The translations under genes and the position numbers were made by a program. The notes under the pieces were generated by a model. That model had not been told where the DNA came from, did not search any database, and was given only the letters and a program-made list of their open reading frames with translations. This document shows positions 23,298 to 33,100 of a stretch of 64,000 bases of DNA, in pieces (the first letter of the stretch is position 1; each line of letters starts with the position of its first letter). The DNA comes from a bacterium (GTDB lineage: Bacteria; SZUA-182; DTGQ01): assembly GCA_040755755.1 (NCBI GenBank), contig JBFLZW010000018.1, forward strand, positions 62,001 to 126,000, given 5' to 3'.

Positions 23298-26200
23298 TTA
23301 TACCTTCTCGATCTTGCAGAGGAAAGCCTTATATTCCGGAATCCGGGTATTGGCATCACCCACATGAGGGGTCAGCCTGTTGGCGCTGTGGCCTGTTTTG
23401 ATGCCTTTGTAACCCCAATGCCACCATACCCCGATCTCATGGCGGGTTTCACCGAATATTCTGAAGGTCTTAAACCGGTTGGTTACCAGAGCGCGGGCTT
23501 TCATGTAGCCCCGCATGGTGGTAATCTTCACCCAGTCGCCGTTATTGATACCCTTACTCCTGGCCAGATCCATGCTCATTTCCACAACTACGTCAGGCAC
23601 AAGCTCGCACAGCCAGGGGAGATGCCTCGTGGCTGCTCCCGCCTGCCAGTGCTCGCTGACCCGGTAGGTGGTGCCGATGATCGGGTAGTTATTCGGCGTG
23701 CCGATCTTGTCCGGCTCATAGATTTTAATGCAGGGATTGATCAGTTGAGCATGCCCCGCTCCATAGGGAACAGGATTCTGGCCTCTGCCCGCAAGTGGCG
23801 TATCGAGAGGTTCGTAATGCTCCGGATAGGGACCTTCAGCCATTCCCATGCCATGCAGCCGTGCGTGTCCTTCGTTTCTCATGATAAACGGACTTCGCTC
23901 GGTGTGACCGGCATATCCGTGAGGATTGGCCACACCATCCATGACATCGCCTGTCCATGCGGTTCCATTCCACCAGATAACCTTATGGCTTGAATCTGCT
24001 GGTGTCTCCGTGACTCCGCCAAATCCGCAGGGGACAAGGGAAGCACCGTTATAGATAATCCTCCGGTTAACCGGCCAGGCCCAGGCCCACTGGGAATAAA
24101 CAGGAGCCATGCCCGGTGCCTGGGTGTTGTTCCTTCTCCTGGACAGATTATTACCGATGCTTGGATACATGCCGCAATAGACCCAGCAGCCGGATGAGGT
24201 GGTACAATCATCTTTCAAGTCGGCAAATTTGGGCACCGGTGTTACCCCATCGCTCATTAATCCATTGATTTCAAGGTCGAGGATGTGGATCGGAGGATCA
24301 GCCGTTCCTCCATACCAGGCAGAGCCCATGGTCAGATGGGTCATTCCATAGTCATTAGCCCCGGCGGCTTTGCAGGCATCAAAGATCTTGTTAATCATCA
24401 GGATCTCATGCTCGGCATCACCAGGCGGCTCAACAGCCTTGTATCTGGTCTGTGCCCATCGAGAGCTGTTGACCACAAATCCTTCTTTCTCCATATGAGC
24501 GGCAGCAGGCAGCAGGAATACCTCGGTATTGATGGCAGCCATTTCCGCACTGGTGAGCGGCTGTCCCGTTGTGCTGTACTGCCAGAAAGCCGCTGTCTCA
24601 TTCTCCCATATCTCAGAGATTACCAGCCAGTCGAGATTTCGCAGAGCCTCCCTCTCTTTGACCGAATTTGGTCCGCCTACGGCAGGATTTGTACCAAAAG
24701 CAAGCAATCCCTTGATCGTGCCGGCCAGCATATCCTCAAAGAGCTGCATATGAGAGCAGTTGCCGGGTATCTTGGGTATCCAGTCATAGACCGCTTGAAG
24801 CTGATCGCGTAGTTGTACCGGATCATTCGTTGGAGGTAGGGCATTCCACCAGTAGCACTTCATGAGACTGACAATGTACTTCTTGAAGTTACTCCACCAG
24901 TTCAGCTCATTCTGGTGCACCTTGAAAGGCGTATTCCGCTTGACATAACTTGGCAACTGCAATGGATGTCCCGGCTCGCCGATGCCGGGATCAGTGCGGT
25001 CAAACCAGGCATCACCGGGGATGGTGCCGTCAGGCTGGCCAAGATATCCAGGGAGGATGTGGAACAGCAGGGCAAAATCCGTTGACCCCTGGACATTGGA
25101 TTCACCCCGTTGGGCATTGATTCCGCCTCCTGACTTTCCCATGTTCCCCAGGAGAATCTGCAAGGTAGAATAAGCACGGATGTTCTGGGTGCCGACGGTG
25201 TGCTGAGTTGTTCCCATGGCATACAGGATAGTACCTGCCTTGCCCTGTTCTCCGGTAATGGAAAACAGCTCGCAGATATCGTCGTAGACCGTTGAATCCG
25301 CACCGGTGAGGTTGATGACCGTGTTCTTGTCATAGCGGGCATAGTGGAGAAGCACATGCTCCCAGACGGTCCTTTGATTGGCCACATTTGGCCCCATATC
25401 GGCGGCGTTGAGAATACCCGTATCCAGAAGGTGCTGCCTGAACTTGCCAAGGTAGGATGGACTCTCAGGATCAAGGCTCAGGGTATCCTTACTGAATCCG
25501 CATGAGGTGCCGCAGGTGCAGTTTCCCGATCCATCCCAGAAATCAGTGGCAATGTTCGGGGCCAGGAAAGCCTTGGTGGCATGGGTAGACACAAACTTGG
25601 CATAATCCCAGGATGACTTGTCATATTTCCCGATCTGGCCAAGAGCCGGAACAGGCTGGCTTGCATCCGGAATAAAACCCGAGAATCTGCCATCTCCCGT
25701 TTCAGCCGGTCCCCTGAAGTTTTCATTGATCAGGAAGCCGGCATTGCTGTAATTCAGCACATAAGGCTGATCATACTTCTTATTCTGGATAACATAATTG
25801 ATCATCCCATTGACAAAGACGATGTCCGTTCCGGATCTCATCTTGCAGTACATCTGTTTGCCGTTCCAGATCGACGCCTTCGAGGCGGTTCTGGTAAAAC
25901 GCGGATCAACAACAATCAGCTTTGCTCCGTTACCGTCAGGCCCGGTGTTTCCATATTTGTTTTCCAGAGCATTGGTGATGTGTCTAAAAGCCATAGGATG
26001 ATTTTCCGCGGGATTTCCACCGATAACGAGAATAACGTCACTGGTGCCGATATCATTCCATGTATTGGTCATGGCCCCTCGACCGAACGACTCTCCCAGA
26101 GCCGATACTGTCGAGGAGTGTCAGAGGCGGGCCTGATGTTCTACGTACACCAGGCCAAGTCCGGTGAAGAATTTGCGCAGCAGGTGGCATTCCTCACTGT

Positions 26201-26747
26201 CGTGAGCTGCCCCGCCCATACCGGCGATGGCTCTGGTGCGGTTTACTGTCATGCCGTTGGCTGTCGTTTCCCAGGTAGCCGCACGGGTTTCGGCAATCTT
26301 TTGACCGATCAGGGGAAGAGCATCCTCCCAGCTCATGACCGTCCACTTGTCATCGCCGGGAGCCCGGTGCAGGACTCTGGCCAGCCGTTTATCCGCAGGC
26401 CAGGCATCAATCCGCGCCCCGATGGCGAAATCGGTATTCAATTCTTCCTCGCTCACGATCTGGGTGGAAATCTGCCTCGTAGCTACACCCTTGCTGCACA
26501 GTGCTCCCTCGTTTATCGGGTGGGTCGGATCACCTTCAACATTGATCACCGCACCACCACTTGCGGTAACAATTATCCCGCAGCCGCAACCGCAGAAGCA
26601 GCAGATGGAGGTGGTTTCAACTCCCGTTTTCAATCCCATGTCTGCCAGTGCCTGGGGGATCTTTATCCAGTTGAGCAGAGAGCTTGAAAGCAGGAAAGCT
26701 GTCGCTCCCCCGGAAAATTTCAAGAAACTTCTCCTCGTTACATTCAT
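23298..26747 (-). CDS. fdnG: formate dehydrogenase alpha subunit, selenocysteine-containing, periplasmic
   Basis: About 1149 aa when the in-frame TGA at 26121-26123 is read as selenocysteine 209. The N-terminus has a Tat signal (VTRRSFLKFSGG) and a [4Fe-4S] cluster motif (CCFCGCGCG with ALCSKG). The sequence around the TGA, HQARL-U-HSSTVSAL followed by FGRGAMTNTW, is exactly the FdnG/FdhA pattern where Sec ligates Mo/W. Downstream, ILVIGGNPAENHPM, MGTTQHTVGTQNIRAYSTLQ and the C-terminal SMDLARSKGINNGDWVKI are typical of the family. It oxidises formate to CO2 in the periplasm. Gene callers would split it into 26121-26747 and 23298-26072. AAAGGAG precedes the ATG. Selenocysteine genes (selA/B/C) must be elsewhere. 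Confidence 0.93.
26079..26123 (-). promoter_or_regulatory. selenocysteine UGA codon and candidate SECIS hairpin
   Basis: The TGA (26121-26123) is followed within about 25 nt by CTCTGGGAGAG, which can form a small stem (CTCT / AGAG) with a G-rich loop, with outer pairing possible between CGAC and GTCG. The position fits a bacterial SECIS, which lies just 3' of the UGA. The codon is supported strongly by protein context; the exact hairpin is uncertain. Confidence 0.65.
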
Positions 26748-26904
26748 TACACTACTCCTTTTCTCTCCGAGAACCTCTTACCTCAGAACCTCTCAATCTC
26801 TAATGCACCCCATACAGACTGAAATCACGCTTTAAGTAAGATACGATGAACCACCTCCTTACGATCCTTTGGCTTTTCTCATGCTTACTTGCCGCCTGTT
26901 GGAT

Positions 26905-27840
26905 CTAATTCAAAGGATTATGTTTTTCCGGGCACGGGGTCAGTTCCCGGCCACTGATATCCATTGACAGGGATGGAGGCAGGTAGCCTTTCTCCCGCGC
27001 CAGGACGTCAAAGAACAGGGTGGCTATATCCTCCATGGCCAGGTTAACCGTTCTGGTCTGATCCATCCGCCTTTCATCAACGCACTTGATATACCGTTTA
27101 CAGCAATCACAAACGTAGAGCCGGTAAGGGCTTGACTCATGATAGAAGAAAAACTTCAGGCTCTTTTGGTCTTCATTGTTGCAGAAGGGGCATTTTACTC
27201 TGTCAAATTTCCACTCCACAGCGCAGAGGGAACAGCGCAGGATCCGCATTCCATCCTCTCGCCGGATCCTGGTCATAAAGGGAATGCCTCCGCAGGCTGG
27301 ACAGTAATTCCGCCACCAGGGATACTCGGCCAGGAAGTCTTTCATATCACCGGCTGCCAGCTCAAAGAGGGGCCTGGCCAGGGTAAGAGCTATAAATTCC
27401 AGGGTATTGGCATCTATGTCCGCCTGGCCGCAGACGTGCAGAAGATAATCGGGATCACGGAAAATCGTCTTATGGATTAACTCTTTCAGGTCCAGATGGT
27501 TACAACTCTCAGATACGATAAACGATTCCATCCGGGCGGAGTCTGACTCTGCACATTTCTTGAGAATAGTGCTCAGTTCCATGAAATGGTCTCTGAGAGG
27601 TTCTGCCCTGATATTCATCTGGTTAAAGTTAATGAGGGGCATCCCCTGGGTAAGTATTTCCTGCACTCTGTCCTGACTCATCGGGGGGTAAATCTTATCC
27701 GCAGCCAGGCGATCTTTGGCCTGATAGTGGGCCTGGAAGATATATTCAAAGAAATCGATGTGAGTCTTCGGAATATACTCCAGAGCTCTTAAACGCTCCA
27801 AGTCGTTACGCCATTGTTGTGGTTCAGAATTATTATTCAT
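26905..27840 (-). CDS. fdhE: FdhE, formate dehydrogenase accessory protein
   Basis: 311 aa. A cytoplasmic rubredoxin-like zinc/iron protein needed for maturation of Tat-exported formate dehydrogenases. Metal-binding pairs seen: CPACGGIPF (~185), CSLCAVEWKF, CPFCNNEDQ and CDCCKRYIK, the family's four CxxC motifs. The helical N-terminal half has family-like YPPMSQDRVQEILTQGMPLI. It is first in the operon, 157 bp before the alpha subunit. GAGGAAAGAGG precedes the ATG. Its placement confirms that the dehydrogenase downstream is a periplasmic, Tat-dependent enzyme. Confidence 0.92.
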   Translation of the reverse strand: MNNNSEPQQWRNDLERLRALEYIPKTHIDFFEYIFQAHYQAKDRLAADKIYPPMSQDRVQEILTQGMPLINFNQMNIRAEPLRDHFMELSTILKKCAESDSARMESFIVSESCNHLDLKELIHKTIFRDPDYLLHVCGQADIDANTLEFIALTLARPLFELAAGDMKDFLAEYPWWRNYCPACGGIPFMTRIRREDGMRILRCSLCAVEWKFDRVKCPFCNNEDQKSLKFFFYHESSPYRLYVCDCCKRYIKCVDERRMDQTRTVNLAMEDIATLFFDVLAREKGYLPPSLSMDISGRELTPCPEKHNPLN

Positions 27841-28432
27841 AGATTTACCTCTTTCCTCATATGTTTTGGGGGATTATCCCTCATTTCCCGGAGTCTCTCC
27901 CTGGATTCATTCAGGGATTGCGTCATATCTTTCTGTTCAAAACAGGTACCACGATACCGACCTTGAATATCTCTCTGATTGCTTGAGCTTTCAGCTTCCA
28001 GCAGATGAAAAGATGTCATGGGCTTTATGTCTCTTATTCATATTTCTTATACCTGTCTTATGCTTACCTGTCTTATGCTTGCCCGCAATGTCAAGAAAAC
28101 TGAATCAAAGATTCCTGCCAGGGCTGAAGAGAATGTCCTGCTGGGGGGTAGTCAGGAGGTTGTATGATTCCACCGGCCTTTGAGAAAACCGGAACAGAAT
28201 AGCATAGCATATCCTGCTGAACGAGCGTGGCACTGCTGCCTTATTCTGCAAGCATAATTCATACCTTCATGGGGTCAATGCAAGCCAATGATATGCGCAA
28301 TGAAAATATGTTTTCAAACGAAATAAATTAATCTCACTCCTGCAAATTTTTAATTAAGTAAAGAATTTATTGTTTATTTTATAGTTGCATTTTGCAACTT
28401 TCCTCAATGCTTGGCGTGATTCCAGGAGTTTT
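27841..28432. other. upstream region of the formate dehydrogenase operon
   Basis: About 590 bp. It contains a perfect 15-bp tandem repeat (ACCTGTCTTATGCTT at 28051-28065 and 28066-28080). It also has a weak sigma-54-like match on the minus strand at 28251-28266 (AGGTATGAATTATGCT; GG-N10-GC spacing, shared TATGCT half). A 60-codon minus-strand frame overlaps the fdhE start but lacks a ribosome-binding site. No other gene was seen. Confidence 0.4.
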
Positions 28433-29608
28433 TTACCGAATCTTGACCCTCTGGCAGTTACTCTTTTCCCTCCCCTTTTCCATCCACAGGTATTTGACCT
28501 TACCTGACCAGTCAGGAGGCACATTCACCCTGATCTTGACCGCGGTGCTGCTCCAGCTCAGCACAGCATCCTGTGGCTCGCCCAGGCCCAGAGCGGTGCT
28601 TTGTGCCTCATCCGCTGAGCCGATACGAATCCGGCTGCTGCCCTGGAGGGGGTTGAACCCGGTGCCGCTGACTCTGACCAGGTTATTGTTTTTCATCGCG
28701 GTTGGGATGATAGAATAGATGACCGGTCTTGCGCTCAGCGTAAAAAGCAGAGAATCACTGCAATCTACCTGATAAATAATATCCCCGCTGCTGAGCACCG
28801 TGTTGTGATCACTATCTCCAAAATGGATGGATTTTATCGACACTGCCCACTGACCTGATGCCAGGCTTCCGGTTATTGTTGGCTCATTCCCGCTGTCCTG
28901 GACATAATCCCGTATGCCGGTGGCAGAATCAGCACTGTCTTTGAAGACACTGGAGAATTTGACCTCAAAACTCGAAGGGCTCCAGTTCCGATAGGCAAGG
29001 GCCGTGAAGGTGCCTTGTGAGGAAATAAAATCCACGATGCGGCATACACCATGATAGCCATCGTCAAAAATTTGTGTCTGGCTGCTGCCAAAGCTGCCGC
29101 CGATCTCAGGATCGTCGAGCGATATCTTGATCCAGGTGCCGGATGGCCCGCTGTCCGGATTTATGGTCAGGGAGGATAAGCGGTTTTCCTGTTTGTGGTG
29201 GCAGCCGCTGGTTGTACAGTCTCTTGTCACCGCCAGGCCGACCCCTGGGACTATTGCATGGCAGGCACTGCACCGATGTTCCTGGACCACCAGGGGAGTG
29301 GTATGATGCCGCTCAGCCAGACTGCTGCCATGACAGCCCCGGCAGCCGCTTTCCGTAAGCTCCTCGGAGGGAGGATCAGAAATACCGGTATTCTGAGCTC
29401 CATAACCCATGACAGGATAGAAGGGACAGCTATAATTTGTATTAATGGCCTCTCCCAGTCCAGGAGTGCCGAAAACAAGAAGCATGATGATTACTCCAGA
29501 GCTTACCAGGCTTCTCTCCCGGGCCATAAGCGGTTTCAGTCTGCGTAACAGGCTAAGGCCCGGTGCTTCTGCTGCCTCCATCGACATCTTCATGACTTGA
29601 CATCTCAT
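28433..29608 (-). CDS. trihaem c-type cytochrome with IPT/TIG domains (short paralogue)
   Basis: 391 aa from ATG 29608 (GAGGAG 9 nt upstream); an earlier in-frame start is ignored. A hydrophobic segment (SGVIIMLLVFGTPGLGEA) follows a longer-than-usual N-terminal region. Haem motifs CRGCH, CSACH and CTTSGCH (CX4CH) align with the first three of the octahaem cytochrome at 20.5 kb. The rest aligns with its C-terminal beta domains (GPSGTWIKISLDDPEI, FDDGYHGVCRIVDFISSQGT, NNNLVRVSGTGF). Relative to that paralogue it lacks five haems and one IPT unit, so it arose by internal deletion or represents the ancestral core. It is predicted to be periplasmic or surface located. It stands alone, with a sigma-54-like site 60 bp upstream. 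Confidence 0.83.
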   Translation of the reverse strand: MRCQVMKMSMEAAEAPGLSLLRRLKPLMARERSLVSSGVIIMLLVFGTPGLGEAINTNYSCPFYPVMGYGAQNTGISDPPSEELTESGCRGCHGSSLAERHHTTPLVVQEHRCSACHAIVPGVGLAVTRDCTTSGCHHKQENRLSSLTINPDSGPSGTWIKISLDDPEIGGSFGSSQTQIFDDGYHGVCRIVDFISSQGTFTALAYRNWSPSSFEVKFSSVFKDSADSATGIRDYVQDSGNEPTITGSLASGQWAVSIKSIHFGDSDHNTVLSSGDIIYQVDCSDSLLFTLSARPVIYSIIPTAMKNNNLVRVSGTGFNPLQGSSRIRIGSADEAQSTALGLGEPQDAVLSWSSTAVKIRVNVPPDWSGKVKYLWMEKGREKSNCQRVKIR

Positions 29609-29670
29609 ACCCACACTCTCCTCACCGGGAACCATCACAGTGCCCGGCGTATTTTCTTCTCTTATTCAAG

Positions 29671-29686
29671 AGCATATTACATGCCC
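29671..29686 (-). promoter_or_regulatory. sigma-54-like promoter of the trihaem cytochrome
   Basis: On the minus strand GGGCATGTAATATGCT: -24 GG and -12 GC are 10 nt apart, with GGCAT and TATGCT halves shared with the motifs before the two beta-helix/cytochrome modules. It lies 63 bp before the ATG. Confidence 0.48.
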
Positions 29687-29909
29687 TTATTGAGAGAAAA
29701 ATATTAGATGTTTAAAATGAACTGATTATTTCTTATAATAAGGTCATTGGGGAGGGATTGTTTCAAATTGATTGAGAGGAAAAGCTTACATAGCTTAATA
29801 ATTGTAAGGAAAATTGCCCAACTGAAAAATACCCAATATGAGTTCGAAATTTATCTTTATAGAAATGGCTTTAAGATCAATATGTTATGTTGGCTTTTTA
29901 ATTTTAGAA

Positions 29910-29949
29910 TTCGGCGAGGATGTTTCACCTCTGAAACATCCTCGCCGAA
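29910..29949. repeat. perfect 18-bp inverted repeat
   Basis: TTCGGCGAGGATGTTTCA, four-base loop CCTC, then its exact reverse complement. No adjacent T-run, so it is not an ordinary terminator. It could be a transcription factor site, a cruciform or the scar of a mobile element. Confidence 0.75.
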
Positions 29950-30011
29950 AGAACGGGAAGCTCTGAAAGAACGGAAAGTTATGATGACCAGAAATGCACA
30001 GTCTAAGAACG

Positions 30012-30049
30012 CCCCTCACCCCGACCCTCTCCCCGAAGGGGCGAGGGGG
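30012..30049. repeat. CCCTCACCC-type REP hairpin
   Basis: CCCCTCACCCCGACCCTCTC followed by CCCGAAGGGGCGAGGGG folds into a hairpin of the same family as the units at 1138-1388 and 59943-59998. It lies in the 517-bp gap between the trihaem and the first 15-haem cytochrome genes, downstream of both the perfect hairpin and the latter gene. Confidence 0.6.
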
Positions 30050-30124
30050 AAAAACACTGCCCTGGGCTCTGTGTTTGCTGAACAATGACCAATAACCTGC
30101 AATGGTCAGGGCGAATAATCTGCC

Positions 30125-33100
30125 TTACCGAGTCACCTCCAGAGATACCTGGGTTTGGTCCTGCCTGCCAGCGGCATCCTGGGCGGTTATCGTCAGTTGC
30201 TTCACGCCGGCAGATACTCCCGCCTGGATAGTCACGGTAATGCTGTAGACATGGTCGATGGCCAGGGAATCCCCGTGAGTGCCGTCATCATACATAACCT
30301 GGGATGAACTGCCCAGAATAGAGCTCAAATCAATGGTGACCGACGCCAGATTATTATCCGTATCAAAAGCATAGGCAGTGATCGTGGTGTTTTGGCCCAC
30401 CATTACTGCCTGAGGGACAGCCCTGGCTTCTGAAACTGCCGGTGCGAACGATGTCTTGGGCGCAATGCTCGGATGGGCATAAAAGATATTGCTATGGCAG
30501 CCGACGCAGCTATGGTTGTAAATGATATTATCCGGCCTGGCCATATTGCCGCCGACACTCTCACTGCGGGTGGCGCTGTCATCATTTCGCAGCGACTTTC
30601 GGGCATAGTGGAAATTGTTGCCATAGTATGTTGAAATAGGTTTATCTGGCTCTGACCATAGACCTTCAAATTCAGCCTGAGAATCATCAATTATTATGGT
30701 AGATCCGTCACTCACCGACTTAAACTTGACAGCATCGGCGATAACATAACTGAGAGCATCCCTTCGCGGATTACTTAAGTTGCTGACTGTATCCTCGATA
30801 TCCCCGGAAGTAAGCTCGACAGAGCCGGAAGTCCCCTGATCGAAGGAGAAGGTTCCCAGCAGGTTCCAGACGATCGGGCTTTTGCCCGCATTATTCCGCT
30901 GATTTTGGTAGATGACAGTTTCTCCGCCGGAATGTACGACCTTGTACTTGGCATGGCTGGAATTTAAACTGGGGTCGATGCCCCTGATATCAGACCAGGT
31001 TACAAAGACTTTATACTGCCCGGCACTCGGAAGATCGGGCCTCCAGGTGCAGGAGCTGCTTTCGTTTCTGATCAGCCAGCCAAAATCGAAGGAGGGCACC
31101 CAGTCCTGCGTTCCCGGCGGGCTGATCAATTCACCGTGCCTGATCATGGCCGCAGAGGGCGAGCCGTGGACATTGTGGCAGGTTGTGCAGGTCGAGGCTG
31201 CATCGCCGGTACCGTCGAAATCAGAGTCGCAGTAATTCCTGACATTCAGCTTAAGGTGCTGATAATGCTCATTCCGGCAGGTTCCGAAATTCGTGCCAAA
31301 AGGTGGATCTTTGTGCCATGGTCCCTGTCCTTCACTATGGCCCAGGAGCTCATATTTGTTATGGCATCTCAGGCAGAGGGCAAAATCCTGCCACGACGAG
31401 GCAGGATCGGGAATCGTTGGCGGAGTATTTCTGATTCTCAAGGGAGCCCCGCCATTGACATTTTTTAACCGATATCCTGCCTGATAATTCTTCAGGGAAG
31501 CCCGATAGGTTCGATGCTGATGATCGATATGCGCCATTGAGGGGTCATGGCAGTCGGTGCACAGAACCAGGTTCTGTTTTCCGTGTCCTGTCTTATAGTA
31601 ACCATACGGCTTATCAATGTTCTCGTTACCGATCACCGCCGGAGCATCCACTCCTGGACCATCGGCCCGGCTCCCGGCAGGAACCTCATCATGACAGCCG
31701 GCGCACCACGTTTCTTTACCGGCTTCCAGTCTGGTATCGGTATCCTGATATACCCCGCCGCTCCAGTTATTTTTGGCCCCAATGGCCGGATCATTCACTC
31801 CGTCATAGGTCCCGTCAGGGCTGTGGCAGGGATCACAGACGCCGGTTTCAGCCAATGGTTTATTATCGGCAAAAAGAAACGTATGCGGATTACCCTCACT
31901 GCCGGCAGCATGACAGTCCCAGCATCCGATGGACGGACCACGGTCCGCTGCAAGGTGAGTGTGATGGCTTGGATGGGACTGCACATACTGACTATGGCAA
32001 TCCTGGCAGGTATTGACGGGAGCACGGTGGTAGGTCATCTGGTCCGGATGGCACATGTTGCACATTTTATTTTTATTCACTGAGCCGGGGCCGGGGCCGG
32101 AGAACTGGGTGCAGCCGCCGGTGCTTTGCATGACATCCGAAAGGTCGGCATCCTGTTTTCCATCTGTATCCAGGTACTGGAAGTTGAACATGGGAGCTTT
32201 ATCGGCAGTACCCGGTGTACTTGCCAGCTCTCCATGCCTGGTCATGGCCGGAGATGGGGAGCCATGAACATTGTGACAGGCCGGGCAGCTCTGGGGTGAA
32301 TCTCCGGTACCATCCCAGTCAGAGTCCCAGTCCATGGTGTTACCACAGTTACCCCTTCCCTGCAAATGGCGAAGATGCTCATTTTTCACTTTGCCGTTTG
32401 CATCGGGGTGATCTTCGTTGCGAAAATTCGTGGCCGGGGGATCCTGGTAAAAATTGCCTGAAGCATAGGCATCGCTCAGGAGCTTATATTTGTCATGGCA
32501 GGAAAAGCACAGGGCAAAGTCATTGTCTGTTCTGGGGTATTCCCCGCTGTTGCACCCGGTCCGCGGAATCTCGAGAGGAGGAACCGTCTGTCCATTCACC
32601 TCCACGCTCCTGAGACGATAGCCGCTCTGATAGTTGTTCCGGCTGGCCTGGTAGGTCCTGGCCACACCATCGATGTGAGCACTGGCCAGGTCATGGCAGC
32701 CATCGCACCTGATCTTGTGGCCATTCCGGTAATAGCCGTACTGTAAATCCTTTTTGAATTCAAATTCACGCAGGCAATTGACGGTCAGCGGCCAGCCACT
32801 CACCTTGACAAGTTTGAGGTAGCGGACCGGAATAAACCTGTCCAGCCTGACTTCATTCCATCCCTCTGCCGGTCCTGTTTTCCAGGTAGGAGAGCCAAAG
32901 AGGGTGGATGACCCAAGCAAAACCCTGGTACTGCAAGATAAATCATCTCCGCCATCGATGCTCCAGTTGACCTCAAGACCCGAAGCAGTATAAAGCCTGA
33001 CGTGGGTAACATCGGTAGACTGAGCAAGGTCAAAGGTAATGTATCCCCCTGCGGTACCGGTCGTTCCCGTATTGACGTTATGGTCCAGAAGATTCTCCGC

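Noticed and set aside
23298-26072. Separate 924-aa molybdopterin oxidoreductase gene starting at 26072
   Set aside because: It is the C-terminal part of the selenocysteine formate dehydrogenase; the upstream stop is the Sec UGA and sequence on both sides matches one family member.
27837-28019. 60-codon minus-strand frame overlapping the fdhE start by 4 bp
   Set aside because: No ribosome-binding site, very polar composition, no motif. The ATGA overlap alone is not enough.
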